NCBI GenBank assembly: GCA_003008705.1
Contig: PDUO01000057.1
Location: 191,012-255,011, forward strand
Reading direction: 5' to 3'
DNA length: 64,000 nucleotides
DNA from: Pezicula radicicola
Taxonomy: Eukaryota; Ascomycota; Leotiomycetes; Helotiales; Dermateaceae
Shown: positions 21,158 through 33,363 of the stretch, piece after piece
Layout: each line of letters starts with the position of its first letter
Numbering within the stretch: the stretch's first letter is position 1
Made by a program: the position numbers and the translations under genes
The notes under the pieces: generated by a model
The model's input: only the letters and a program-made list of their open reading frames with translations
The model's database searches: none
Told to the model about the DNA's origin: nothing

Positions 21158-21456
21158 GCGCCAGTCATAGCTATGGCAGCTATAGTGGAAATAAATGGGC
21201 AAATCCAACAGCTTCCACAAATAGTACAGTTTACCCAAACCCCCATTTATAGATACATAGTTGGCGATGTCTTTTTGCATCTAGATTTGTAATTGCTAGG
21301 CAAGTAGAATCTACCAGTTAGGGTTTTCTGCGAAGTGATGGGAAGGAACGTGTTGTGTTTTTTAGAAGCTAGGTCTATTTAGTAGCGAGCAGTTTTGATC
21401 GTGAGCTTAAGGTATATATCTTGCAGGAGAAACGACTCTACCCAATAGTCACTTCA

Positions 21457-22848
21457 TTAAATCAACTGATCTTCCTCTGCTTTTTGTCTGGCATCCATCA
21501 GAGGGTACTGCCTTTTCCCTAGAATACTGTCACGAGTAAATCCAGTGAGAGCGCAGGAAGTCGTATAACTCAAAGCCTCATCTGTATCCATACTAACAAA
21601 TGCCCCATTCCGACTCTTCTGTGCCGCCTTCCATATCTTATCCATCCTGACCTCGTCCGCTTTCATCGATCTCAACTCATAAAAATTGTATAATATCTGA
21701 TCGAGCCTAACCAACGTATAACCCTGATATCCTTCTTCATATTTCCGTCCCGCTACTGGAAAATCTGCTTCAATGGCGAAGACTCGCATGTTGTCGTACC
21801 ATTTTCCGGATCCAAGAACAGTATCAATACAGATGGGGTCAAAGACAAGGAAGGTGTTCGTGAGGATCCCCGATGTAGCAACATAATTCTCAAGTTTGCC
21901 CGCCTGTGACGTTCGAGCTGTGATACCGCTTTCTGGTTCCAGCTTTTCCCGTGGGATTCTCAGATTCTCCCGAAAAGCATTTCTAAATATAGCGCCGTCT
22001 TGGTAGTTAGTTAAGCTCTCGTTGTCGGTGTCATTCTCGCTGACGGGGCTTTGCGTTGGTGCAAATGCAGTAGCGGGCGAGTCAGACGACATCAATTGCC
22101 ACTTATGATCGATAATGGATTTTGACCCATTCCAATCAAGTACATGTCGATAGAAAGCTCCCAAGTGAGCGCTGAAGTCGTCAAGTCGTTCTGGACCAAG
22201 TTTTTGAGCAGCAGCATCGTAGAAATATACGAAACCCCACGCGGGTTTTTCCTGTCTATACAAATACTGGATCCATCCCGGAGCATCTAGCAACGCTGCT
22301 TGGGCTTTAACACGCATCTCGTTATTCCTAACATCCTGTGCGCGCTTCCAGAATTCCATGCCGCCAATAGTAAGTGCTTCCCGCTCATTAGGAGCATAAG
22401 CTAGTTTGCGGGAAGTTTCAAACTCCTCGTGTGTTTTGTCGCTTATTTGGCAATAGCTATTAAAGATGTTTGAATGCTCTTGGGTTGAACTAGGCGTCCA
22501 GAACCTATCTCTCAAGATTACAATTTCTTCGGAAGTGAGACTTTCACGATTGGAAACGGCTTTCTCGATAAGTTGTGCGCGTGAAAGATTTGTCGCCGCG
22601 CTAATATTGGTAGTTTCCATGTCCACGTCTGGGAGATCGAGAAGCAGACGTCGTTCTGAGTCTGTTAGGGTCGATGGGGAGGCAAGACACTTTTGCTTAA
22701 GAGATGGGTAAGCTGCTACAAGGTCTGGAAGGGTTGTTACGTTTCGTAAGACCCTTTTTGAGCTCGCCAGTAATGGCTCGAATGCAGCGAAGGGAGATGC
22801 CATGCCGATCGTGTGTAGACGAGGTTGAGAACTTAACAGATAGCTCAC
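21457..22848 (-). CDS. Uncharacterised fungal protein, 463 aa
   Basis: A long single-exon frame with normal codon composition, so very probably a real gene. The first Met has a second candidate 15 codons later (MASPFAAFEPLLASS), which looks like a more natural start. I see no signal peptide and no membrane segment. The sequence is mixed helical with conserved-looking aromatic stretches (GWIQYLYRQEKPAWGFVYFYD, FAIEADFP, GYQGYTLVRLDQILYNFYELR). A low-complexity acidic segment (SPVSENDTDNESLTNYQDG) lies in the middle. I recognise no domain and assign no function. Neighbours are repeats on both sides. C-terminal residues include KRQYPLMDARQKAEEDQLI. Confidence 0.7.
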   Translation of the reverse strand: MSYLLSSQPRLHTIGMASPFAAFEPLLASSKRVLRNVTTLPDLVAAYPSLKQKCLASPSTLTDSERRLLLDLPDVDMETTNISAATNLSRAQLIEKAVSNRESLTSEEIVILRDRFWTPSSTQEHSNIFNSYCQISDKTHEEFETSRKLAYAPNEREALTIGGMEFWKRAQDVRNNEMRVKAQAALLDAPGWIQYLYRQEKPAWGFVYFYDAAAQKLGPERLDDFSAHLGAFYRHVLDWNGSKSIIDHKWQLMSSDSPATAFAPTQSPVSENDTDNESLTNYQDGAIFRNAFRENLRIPREKLEPESGITARTSQAGKLENYVATSGILTNTFLVFDPICIDTVLGSGKWYDNMRVFAIEADFPVAGRKYEEGYQGYTLVRLDQILYNFYELRSMKADEVRMDKIWKAAQKSRNGAFVSMDTDEALSYTTSCALTGFTRDSILGKRQYPLMDARQKAEEDQLI

Positions 22849-22925
22849 TACTATGTGTATTGGGTAGAATGGCGCTCGGTGCAGGATTCAATGTTGGATG
22901 TCAAGAGCCCAGCTTCTTTGCTTAG

Positions 22926-24077
22926 GGGTTTAGGCTAAATCAAGTTTTAGTGCTAACTAAATATGGATAGACCCCACACTAATCCAGAAAATGGCAGGTC
23001 TTTGTGGGTAGGGCATTAATGTTAAACAAATGTCTTGGTAAATTTCCAAGCTGTACATTACGATACGATACCAGTAAGTAAATATACTATACAGCAAGCC
23101 ACTTTTTATTATTATCTATTTTAAGACCAAACTAAATTATAGTATATCTTAGCAATCACGTGGTTACACAATTATCTATTCTATGTCTACTTCTAGACTA
23201 GCAAAAGGGTATAGTACCTAGATAATAGAAAAGTATATAGGATATAGATAATCTTAATACTATATTTAATAAGGGAATTCTAGTATAATATAAAGGTTCT
23301 TACTAAAAGTTATAATAATATAAGATTTAAGTATTATAATTTATATTATATAAATACTTTTTAAATACTTTATATTAAAAGAATAAGTTAAATTTATTAT
23401 ATAGTACTTAGAAGATATATAAACTTATTATTAATTTTATTAAATATACTTAAGTCTTTTATAAGCTTTTAGAAGATCTCTTTATACTTTTAATAAATTA
23501 TTATAAACTAAGCTAACTTTAGCTTAAAAGAGTAAGATTATTAAGAAATGTATTTGTTTCTACTAGTTGTAAAAGCAATACAAGACAAGAAGACAGGGGA
23601 GCAACACGTCACGAATTAAATAGAGTCATGTGATGCTTACCGATTTTAACGCAAACAATATTTACCGCCTAGTGTGTGCCCACATCGGGCCATCCAACAA
23701 TAACTGTGCCTCTTTGTGCCTCTTTATGCGTCTCCTACCAATATGCGACCTTCCTCTTTTGGTGCTTGCAGCTGCAGAAGCAAGGTTTATTAATCACACT
23801 TGCGACTATCGACGGGCTAACAGAAATGGCCACCCAAATATAGCACATATCTCGGCTATAGATACCTGGAGGAGCATGAAACCCATATTAGGAGGTGTGA
23901 ACGGTTTGTTTTTTGCACTTTAAATTGTCAGTTGATCCGGAGATATCAGAGACGATTGGGTTTAATGATTGCGAGGACTTAAAGCCGCGTAATCTGTATT
24001 CGTTTCATCTAAGGCGCCCACTTCCACAAGGGAATTTTAGGCCACCAAGGGAATTTAGTGATGACCATAGGTAGGAA
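22926..24077. other. Intergenic, AT-rich 23000-23560
   Basis: The AT-rich core has RIP-like composition. The 97-residue plus ORF at 23630-23923 shows no recognisable features and is probably chance. Confidence 0.4.
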
Positions 24078-24129
24078 TTGGAATCACGGGAATTGGGATC
24101 ACGAGAATTTGACGACCAAGAACTTGAGA

Positions 24130-24534
24130 CTAGGGAATTTGGAACCGAGGAAAATTGGCCCAAAGAGAATTTAACATATAGTTTCGTCCTATTCTATCTA
24201 CCAAGCGAAAGAAATCGTCCCCAAATTGGTCTATCTCTTTCCTACCACCGAGATATTGTATATAGGACGTGATTTTATGATCGTTAATGTCAATTATATA
24301 AGGACCTACCAATTCCATACTGGCTCTTTCCACGGTTGGAGCCTGTAGTAAAGCTGGAGTGTTAGCTGGCAAAACTTGGGAGGGTGTCCATTCTGTTAAA
24401 GTGTAATCCTCCTCATCCGAGTACTTAAACAATTCATTCAGTCGTCTACCAGTGTGTTTTCCACACCGAATCTTATATTCAGACCACATCTCAAGCTTTA
24501 GTCTCCTGTTTGGCATGCCCTGATTTTCAATCAC
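24130..24534 (-). CDS. Small hypothetical ORF, uncertain
   Basis: 134 codons from a Met at 24534. The composition is protein-like (WSEYKIRCGKHTGRRLNELF; DFFRLVDRIGRNYMLNSLWANF), but I recognise no domain. It may be a fragment of a larger gene lost into the AT-rich DNA on its 5' side (24540-24790). The complementary strand at 24030-24170 is repetitive (GGGAATT / GATCACG words), so part of the frame could come from a low-complexity repeat. Real gene, relic and chance ORF are all possible. Confidence 0.25.
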   Translation of the reverse strand: MIENQGMPNRRLKLEMWSEYKIRCGKHTGRRLNELFKYSDEEDYTLTEWTPSQVLPANTPALLQAPTVERASMELVGPYIIDINDHKITSYIQYLGGRKEIDQFGDDFFRLVDRIGRNYMLNSLWANFPRFQIP

Positions 24535-25043
24535 TTCTAGCAGAAATGTTGTTAGGTTTTAAACATCGACCTTAAGAAATAAGTAAAGATTAAAAAGCTA
24601 TACTATAAAACTCTTTTAATATTTAAAAAGTTTTTTCTATTAATAAAATTAAATAAATATCTTATAATTATAAACTATAATACTCTAAAATATAAGTTAT
24701 ATTATATTCTTAGGGCTCTACTACTTACCGCCCTAAAAGAGGTAAGAATAAAATACTATTTTTAGTATAGAAAGAGTTTTAGCCTAAGTGAGCGTAATAA
24801 TCCTCCATAATCGGCCTGTCTTTTCTCCGCTGGCTCTACATGGCCGCTTAAATTAATCTCGAGTATAGTACAACCTGCCTTGTTCAGAATAAAAAATCAG
24901 GCTATTCTCTTCTGTAAAAGGCGGGTTGTACTGTGTCTTTGAACGGGACGCAAGTCTACATTCTTCTTCTCACTCTACACAACACAACACAATACAAGAC
25001 AGCGTCAAGGTTAACGCAGATTTGTGTCCTCAACCTTATAGAG

Positions 25044-26167
25044 ATGGCTCAACCCGTCAATCCCGACCAGTTCACCATTCCTTACCAGCTAACACAAACG
25101 ACCATCGTGACCCCTACGACGAAATCCTGCCATCGAAGGGCTCCAACTCTAAGACGGGAGAGATTATCATCGTCACTGGAGCCTACGGAGGAGTCGGGGC
25201 AGTATGTGATGCTTCATATTACCTGCAGCTTTCTATGTTGACCGTTACATAGGCTACCTGCTTAGTCTGGGCCCAGGCTGGTGCATCTGTTGTTCTCGCA
25301 GGTCGTAAACTAGACCAACTCGCCAGAGTTGAAGAAGAGATCAGAGCAGTTTCTTCTAACGCCTCTGCAAAATTCGTCAGCGTCTCCGTTGATGTTACCA
25401 TTGAATCTGAGGTCAACAATCTCTTCGTTCAGATTCAAGAGACTTTCGGTCGCCACGCAGACGTCTTGTTCTATAGCGCTGGCTCCGATTCTATTAATGG
25501 CCTCTTGGCCCAGATTCCCTGGGATAGTTTTACGAATGTAGTCAACACGCACTTCCTAGGGTTCGCTCTTCTGTCTAAGTACTTTGTCACTCATCAGCCC
25601 AAGCCCACTGATCCAGTCGGAACCATCATCTACAGTAGGTGTTCTCCGAACCTAAGTTTCCTCTTTTAGGTGTTTGGAAAGGCTGTTTCCTCCCAGACTA
25701 CGTCTTTAGAGGAAAAAACTCATAAGAACTTATATTTCTTTCGAGTTGGGCAATGCTAACTCCGAGCTCTCCTTTCAGTCACCTCGGGGGTCTGTGGAGG
25801 TATTATACCTGGCCATTCCTCATACTCCGTCTCCAAGTTTGCGAGCCAACGTCTGGTAGAGTATCTAGATGCCGAGTACTCGCAACTTCGGGTATTTACT
25901 CTTGCCCCGGGCATTCCTATGACTTCAATGACACCTGAAGATTTGAAGGCGTTTGCAAAAGATGACAATCGGATGTCCGGGATGATGGCATTGTACTTGA
26001 CTCAAGAAAGAGCTGACTTTCTGAGAGGGAGCCTCGTGTCTGTTAATTGGGATATTAAGGAGATGGAAGGACACGTGACTGAGATTACCCTAACGAAGTT
26101 ATTGAAGATGCAGTGGATTCCGGCCGAGTTGGGTACAGGAGGACATCCTTTTGGGGGCTGGCATTGA
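25044..26167 (+). pseudogene. Short-chain dehydrogenase/reductase with single-base frameshift
   Basis: From ATG 25044 the protein begins MAQPVNPDQFTIPYQLTQT and then continues in a different frame as HRDPYDEILPS. One base is missing at about 25100-25103. Downstream splicing is normal: introns 25202-25252 (51 bp) and 25635-25778 (144 bp). The SDR landmarks are intact: TGAYGGVGA for NAD(P) binding, AGRK, the SAGS region, YITSG with the catalytic Ser, YSVSK with catalytic Tyr/Lys, and LAPGIPMT. With the frame mended it would be about 310 aa, a classical SDR of unknown substrate. A GC-poor repeat tract lies on both sides. As read it is a recent pseudogene or a sequencing/assembly indel. An upstream start in the second frame exists but would lose the conserved N-terminus. 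Confidence 0.7.
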
Positions 26168-29100
26168 GCTTAGAGAACTCCTGGGTAAAATGTATTAGAG
26201 CCAAGTCTAATGTACAGTCCTAAACAAACAGAGCTCCCAACCGTAGAACCTGAGAATTAACCGGATATTTTCATCTAGCGTCCGCTAAGCTGACAGGCCC
26301 CACTGCATAGTTCAGAGTTAAGGGTGTAGCAAGAATACAGAGGAGATTTGACATTGTTTATCTGGTCTGTAATTCTGTGATAAGGAGAAGGCGGCTTATA
26401 GAGATGAGAAGCAAAAAGAAGATAGCAGATGAGGGGAGGAAAGATTAGGTGCAAAGAGAACCACGACTACGCAAGCGTTATTACTGTTGCAACTGTAATT
26501 TAAAGCAGAATAGTCGAAACAATGGTTATACATGCTCTTGTACTCATGTACGCTGTATATACTGCCTTAAGGAGTATTAAGAAGTGTCTCATACTTGGAA
26601 TAACTAGTAGAACCGGATAAGAAAAGTGTTTCTTTTCACTCACTTGGCAATATTAGAAGAGAGATGTTACTTTAACGGCACTTCATATAAAGGAGCTGGA
26701 TTGTAGGGCAAGCTTTCGGACATTCGAGATTATTAGCAGCTGCAAACATCGCCTACGTATATTAGAGAAAGACCCCTAAGAAAGACGCTTAGCGGTCAAC
26801 TACTGCTATGTGAACATAATAGGAAGTTGTTGGCCTCTCTATATCCCTCTATATACATATAACTTATCATTTCCCCATCTTTGTATACGTCTTCAAGCCC
26901 TTGTTATATTATATGTCAGTGACTTTTTATCAGCGCCTATAACTAATACAAGCTTAATATACCGTAGATCTATATACACATTACTAGTCCAAATGCCGGG
27001 CTAGTAAGATTCACTTAGGGCATCGGTTTAGGGATTAAACCTGAATCTAGTCTCTTACTTCAAGAAGTTTAGTCTATTAGCTATCTAGAATCAAACTGGA
27101 AATGTCGCCGAGAGGATTTTGGGATTGTGTAAGAACCAGGGTGCCTCGTACTAATTTCTAATAGTGCTATTGCGGCAAGACCCACTGGGTAGTAGACCGT
27201 GCGGGAAATGCGATCTTTATCTATGATGAAAACTACCGCGGGCATAAGAAATACAGCAATTGCTACTCCTATTGGATAGGAGGGAAATCGTTAATTATTT
27301 AAGCGGTGAATATATAAGAATAAATCACTAGTCGGCTAATTAATCTAAGTGCAAAAAATACTCTGAATTGGCTGGTTAAGGTAATTTGTCTGAAGGGGGA
27401 GTAGGCAAGGGCTAGGATAGAGAGAGTTAAAATTGGTGAGGATATAAGACTAATCACTAATAAGAGGGTTAAAGAATTTTAGGAAGTTTTACAAGACGCT
27501 AGGAATAATAATCGAAAGCGTGGGACAATAGATAGCTTTCTATATTATAGCTTCTCTAAGACTCTATAGATCTTGTGTCTAGGGGCTAAACAAATAAAAG
27601 GGGGAGAATAAGGAGAAGGAACGAAAGTAAAATGTTTATATACAATTATTAGTTAGAGGAGGATTTCGCTGCTGCTCTTCTATAACTACATTAAAAATAA
27701 TAATAGGGATGAGAGTTAGAGCAAAATAATAAAAGAGTAAAGAGGGAATCAGTAGATTTAGGGAAGTTTGTTTATCTACCTAGGTACGTATCTTCTTTTT
27801 TCTTCAACGTCTAATACCTTTCTGCTTAAGAACGCTAACACTGCCACCACCCTCAATTATCAACCAATTAATCATAAAGTCCTAGCAACCATGTTCTTCC
27901 ATTCCCGTAGCCTTCTTCTTTTTTTTCTGTCTCTTTCTCGCCAACTAATTCCACTTTCCCCCTACCAATATAACACCCTTGAGACTTAGACACACTAACA
28001 AGACGGCCTTCTCTCGCATGACCATTCAAGATACCTAGACAATCTACAATTTCCCTATCAAGTTAGAGTTCCCAACCACCTTCTCCGCCACCACTATATC
28101 CTCTCTATTCAACCCTTACAGCATCCCAAGCATCTTCCCTCTTCTCTACACAATGGGTCAGCACTCCTCCAAAAACACCATCGACAAGCAACACACTAAT
28201 AACAAAAGTCTTCTATTCCAGGCTATTTTCAACCCTCTTGCCTCTCCCCGCGCTATCGAAGTTATTGTTGGCATCAATTACCTCTATTCTATACATTGTA
28301 CCACTAGAAGAATTACCGAAGCAGATAAGTTGTATACTCTCTTGCTCTTTATCCTCTAGGCTTACAGGTAGTTGCTCAAGTATAATTAGAGAGAAATACC
28401 AAGCTTAGGATGATGCGCCCTCGGAAGACTATGTTGTGGTTAAGTCCTTGGACATCAATTTTGATCTTCTTTTTTAAAAAAGAAAAATGGATTAGAAAGA
28501 CGATGTTGATTGGTTAGAATAACTAGATAGCTGGAAGGGCGACTATTGGGGTGTCTATATGGTGTCTGTATCTACGAATAAGAAGGTTACCAACGCTACT
28601 ATTTACTGTTTTATGTGGAGGGTATTGACTAGGTTGAAGCTTAGAGTAAAGTAGATAGTTGTAGTGAGTTCTAGGGAAAGTTTCGAGAAGGTATAATGTG
28701 AGTTTTCTGTTGTCTTGGGTTACTATAGCAATGTCAATAAAGAGAAGAAAGTACCACTGAGTTTTGTAAAGCTATATATCTCCTTACGTTAACTTCGTGT
28801 AAAAGAATATCATCTATACCTCACTAACACCAACACTAATACCATCTCTTACAATAACATACACTTTAAACCCCGTATCTCTACTATACACATAGACAAT
28901 AATAAGTTATATAGTAAATAATTTCGTCACAAAAAGCGCGAAATCCAAGCAGTTTCTTTTCGTAGCTTATTTAATCAAAAAGAAAAGTAGTATAGTTAAA
29001 GTAAGCTAAATAAAAAACAGAAGAACGTAAGATCGACTAGATAGATCATTAGGTATAGACTAGATAAAACTTTTAAATTTTTTTTTGTTTATCTGCTTGG

Positions 29101-29311
29101 TTTTATAATTATTACTATGTTAGAGAGGTAATTTATAGAAGTTAACTTTATAGGGCGAGCTCTCCTATCTCCGTTCTTGTTAGATGGGAGATAGATATTA
29201 AGTTCTATAGAGTGAATATAAGGAGAAAATGTATAGTATATATGAATATATTATATATATCTTTATATACGTAGGTAGCAGGGGCAGGGGAAGAAGGGGT
29301 GGTTCTGGCAT
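26168..29311. other. Long gene-poor tract with small relic frames
   Basis: No convincing gene in 3.1 kb. A 44-codon open stretch at 26449-26580 (+) encodes a zinc-ribbon-like pattern. A 68-codon ORF at 28153-28359 (+) starts MGQHSSK, a myristoylation-like start, but is isolated. Much of 26600-29200 is AT-rich with many stops, consistent with old repeat DNA. Confidence 0.35.
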
Positions 29312-29834
29312 TAAAAGTTATGTAGATTAGACATCGGAATGGGGCCCCTGCCCCACGCCCCGACCCGCCCGGCCCGCCCCACGGGTGGGTCGGCATACTA
29401 TCCCCCCCACCCCTAAATAAACGTTATTCGGTGGGCTCTATGGGTCGGAGCTATAGAGGGTATACTCTGAGTGGTTAAAGCCCCTTGCCTGCCTTGTTGC
29501 ATAGGCTAAAATCTGGTCTATTGTAAAAACCAGGGCGTATATAGAAGGTTCGAGTGGCCTGTCTGCCTCCTGACAGGCTACGAAAGCAGTATCTTCTATT
29601 TATTAGACCCCCCTGACAGCTGGTTCCACCCGCCCACCGAATAACGTTTATTTAGGGGGGGGGGCGGGGGGGACAGGGGATGTAAGTATACCCAACCCGC
29701 GTGTGGGTTAGCCTAGGCACGCCCCGACCCACAGGTGGATCAACACTAGGTCATGGGGACCCACGGGGTCTTGGCGCCCCCAAATGGGGCCCCATGGGGT
29801 CCCATTCCGCAGTCTAATGTAGATAAGAGTTTTC
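29312..29834. mobile_element. Outer inverted-repeat element (MITE-like) hosting a second element
   Basis: The left end (about 29312-29346: TGTAGATTAGAC.TCGGAATGGG) and right end (about 29797-29834) are inverted copies of each other. The inner flanks are unusually GC-rich, with repeated GCCCCGACCC and GGGGCCCC words on both arms, in contrast to the AT-rich surroundings. There is no ORF. A second inverted-repeat element lies inside. Confidence 0.6.
29402..29671. mobile_element. Inner MITE with near-perfect ~30-bp terminal inverted repeats
   Basis: CCCCTAAATAAACGTTATTC followed by GGTGGGC at the left (to 29436) is matched exactly in reverse complement at 29632-29658. C-runs on the left and G-runs on the right extend the pairing. 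The interior of about 195 bp has no ORF. The element splits the GC-rich outer element, so it inserted later. Confidence 0.7.
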
Positions 29835-31966
29835 ATCAACCGGGTAGAGGATTAGGGTTTGGGATAAGTTTTATTAGGAGATGGTGAATAATGAATGATT
29901 AAACGAAAGAGCAGATGGAAAAGGAAATTTCTAATTTTTTCCCCCTTGTCTTGATGTTCTTCTTATTAAGAGCTCGATTGAGTAACTCGTTCGGTTCTGA
30001 AATATCCCTAGTGGTGTTAAGCGCCTTAGTTCTTCTTGGCTGTGTAGATTTGTGTAATTTGCGTTAGCTATTTTAACTATTTGTCTAAATAATTGGTTGA
30101 GCTTGAATCTTAATAGTGAGCGACGAAGGGATTTTAGAGAGAGAAAATCAGGGTAGGCTAATAGCTGAGGCTTAAGATTTTATCACTCAGCAATTATAAT
30201 ATCGGAAGAAGAAAAAGAGAGAGGAATATCCTACTACTTGTAGAGACTTAGTTAGAAATATTAAGATTAGTTGTAAGAAAAAAAGTTTGTTCGAGGGGTT
30301 CTTTAGTAGTAAGTAGTATGGTGGCAGCTAGTGGTGTTGATTGGGCTCGGAATGAGAAGATATTGAAATTGGTACTTAATGACGAAGAGAGTAACTCTGA
30401 TGAGAAGAGTTCTGATAGAGAAGATATCAGACTTTTGAAGGATGACTCGATTGTAGAATAAAGTAGGGTCTAAAGGGGGTATATACATACATAAGAAGTG
30501 GGCTGAAAACGTGTCCAAAAGTAACCTGATTTCCGGCTGACAGGAGATCTGTCTCTTTGAGATTTGGATGGTCATCCTGTCTACTAGGAAGGAATAAGGC
30601 ATTGCGTGATAAGTTGTTGACGGTCTTCGATTTTTAAGATACTGCGTAGCAGCTTCTGGGTAAGATGGAATGAAGTATTTTGTCAAGACTTTCAATGGGG
30701 TTTATTTTTAAATCTGCTTTACGGTAGACTCATTACCGAGAATAATGTAAGGGTAGGTGGTCCACCATCTTCATTGGAGGCTTTCGTGCTCTCTGTGATT
30801 TCTACCGTAATTAGCCTCCACTGCAAGTGATCAACGATATTCCCACAGTCCTTATCTAGATCTTTTACTTTGAGAAAGTGTTACGCCTGCTGCTATATCT
30901 CCAAAGAATAAGTCTTATTTGCCGAATAGAATACGTGGTAGAATGGGAAACGCGATGGGTCGCTTAATAGCTATAAAATGTAGCTGTGAATATCTTGAAA
31001 CTCTTTAATAAATTGCTCAACTAAGTAATGTCAATTACGGCGACGTTAAAATACATTACACTTTATCTGCAATGCCACCATGGCGAAGATTCAATGTACA
31101 GAGTGGGGAACCGAGTGAGGACGGGAAGGTAGGTACGTAAATCACGAGACTTTAGTAGAACACCTGACTGAGCCCAGGACCCACCAAGTTCTTCCAGGCC
31201 CTAAGTTTGTCTCACCGCTTTGCGGGGGGAGTATACTAAAATACCTGGGGTACTGTACCTACCCTATAACATGCGCCGTAGCTACTTTTGAGTGGCAGAA
31301 ACTGAAGCGGTGAGACAGAGCTAAGGTCCGATACCTCGGTAAGGAGCGTACCCTTCCGCACGAAAGCACAGTGCTATGGGTAATACCTAATATTAGACCG
31401 GGCACCAAGAAGAAGTGTCGCTATTGGCATAAGATATTAATTATTAAATAGAAGGAAATTAGAGCTATTTAGAATTTTCTTAGTTAAATCGTAGTATAAC
31501 CTAAAATTATTCTAGGTACTACCGGATTAGCCTACCATTTGTGGAATTATCTTGGCCACTGCAACCAAGCCTGCTCTTTGGTCGCGTGAGTAAAGTTGTA
31601 TAGACGGATTATTAGTGACAACGCCAAGACTTGCGGAGGTTATGGTTTTACTATTTTACCCTGTAATTATTCGCAACCCAGACATATAACGCAGGGTTGC
31701 GGAAATGATGTTTTAGCACCAATCATATCGGAATGAGGTGCATAGTTACAAGGACGATTGAAACATAATTGGAGGACTTTGATAAACTACTCATATCGCC
31801 GCACACGGAAGGACTCAAGAAGCAAGAAATTACTTCGCGATAATTTTTTGATCGCCATAGCCAAGGTAGGTATGGGTTCCAATATATGTTATATATATAT
31901 AAGAGCGTACCGTACGCCAATGCCCAAGCCAAGATAAGCTTCTGCCAAGTTTGCAATATTCCAATC
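29835..31966. other. Gene-poor tract upstream of the polygalacturonase gene
   Basis: No solid gene. A 47-codon acidic plus ORF starts at the ATG near 30318 (MVAASGVDWARNEK..) and is unrecognised. Just before the GH28 gene a TATA-like run (TTATATATATATAAG, about 31889-31904) lies about 65 bp from the ATG and is a plausible core promoter. Confidence 0.4.
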
Positions 31967-33363
31967 ATGGTTTCCTTCACTTCCACCCTATTGATTGCCT
32001 TCGCGGCTTGTGCTGCTGTCGCGTCTCCTATTGCTGTTGCCGGGCCTGAGATCACACCTGCTCCTAACCCATTGCTTGCCAAGAGAGCTACTAGTTGCAC
32101 TTTCTCCGGTTCAAGCGGTGCTGCTTCGGCGAGCAAATCCCAATCGTCGTGCTCCACCATCGTCCTGTCTGGTATCACTGTCCCCTCCGGCACCACTTTG
32201 GATCTTTCCGATCTTCCAGACGATACTCATGTACGTGAAGTTTTTGTAGCTATAATTTGGAAGGAAGATTGACTGATGCTACCAGGTCATCTTTGAAGGC
32301 AAGACCTCGTGGGCCTACGCCGAATGGTCGGGTCCTTTGCTCCAGATTGAGGGCACAGGCATCACCATCACAGGCGCAAGTGGCGCCTATCTGGACGGCG
32401 ATGGTTCTGCCTATTGGGATGGGGAGGGTGGTAATGGTGGCGTGACCAAGCCTAAGTTCTTCTATGCCCACAATCTTATCGATTCCACTATCACCGATTT
32501 GCACATCCAAAATACCCCAGTGCAGGCCGTCAGTATCAATGGCGCTAGTGGTTTGACCATCACTGATATGACCATTGACAACTCTGCTGGAGACACTGAC
32601 TCCCTTGGTCACAATACGGATGGTTTCGACATTGGATCTAGTTCTGATGTTACTATCACTGGAGCCAACGTCTATAACCAAGACGACTGCGTTGCTGTCA
32701 ACTCGGGAACGGTATGTGCTACGCCCATTTTAAAGCTAAGAAATGTGATCTGACTTTTAGTTTAGAATATTGTGTTCAGTGGCGGTGTTTGCTCTGGTGG
32801 CCATGGATTGTCTATCGGCTCGGTTGGTGGTCGGTCCGACAATACTGTCGATACCGTTACTTTCGAAAACTCGGAAGTCAAGGCCTCGGTAAACGGTAAC
32901 TACTAAAGCAACCAACCTGTAGAGCAAACATAAATTGACCATTGGCACAGGAATTCGCATCAAGGCTACTGAAGGTGACACTGGCACTATCACTGGTGTG
33001 ACATACTCAGGAATTACACTTCAAACCATTTCCAAGTACGTCTAGATAGCCTCGACTGACATTAAAAGGAGTCCGGACTTCGAAGTGCTAACCAGATCAA
33101 ACAGGTACGGTATCCTAATCGAACAGAATTACGACGGTGGCGATCTCGATGGAGGAACCGCATCAAGCGGCATCCCCATCACCGACCTAACGGTCAAGAA
33201 CATCGCTGGAACCGGTGCTGTTTCCAGCAGTGGGTATGACGTCGTCATTACATGTGGAAGTGGTGCATGTACTGGCTGGACATGGTCAGGCGTCTCCGTT
33301 ACTGGAGGTAAGACCTACGGCTCCTGCACTAACGTTCCCAGTGTTGTTGGGTCGTGCTCTTAA
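31967..33363 (+). CDS. Secreted endopolygalacturonase (GH28)
   Basis: Five exons (31967-32230, 32286-32711, 32766-32895, 32951-33035, 33105-33363), with introns of 54-69 bp, give 387 aa. The N-terminus has a signal peptide ([21 protein letters not shown]) and a short propeptide ending at a Lys-Arg processing site (LLAKR). The mature enzyme is a right-handed beta-helix pectinase. All GH28 active-site blocks are present: NTDGFD, QDDC (catalytic Asp pair), GHGLSIGS and RIK. A C-terminal Cys pair ([15 protein letters not shown]) is also present. It should hydrolyse internal alpha-1,4-galacturonosyl bonds of plant pectin outside the cell, which suggests a plant-associated or saprotrophic lifestyle. 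It stands alone in repeat-rich DNA. No break is seen, and the reading frame holds over all four junctions. Confidence 0.92.

Noticed and set aside
28153..28359. 68-codon ORF starting MGQHSSK (possible N-myristoylation)
   Set aside because: Isolated, short and surrounded by stop-rich DNA; the start motif alone is weak.
30303..30695. 130-residue minus ORF
   Set aside because: Composition is noncoding-like; no domain; overlaps an equally unsupported plus-strand acidic ORF.
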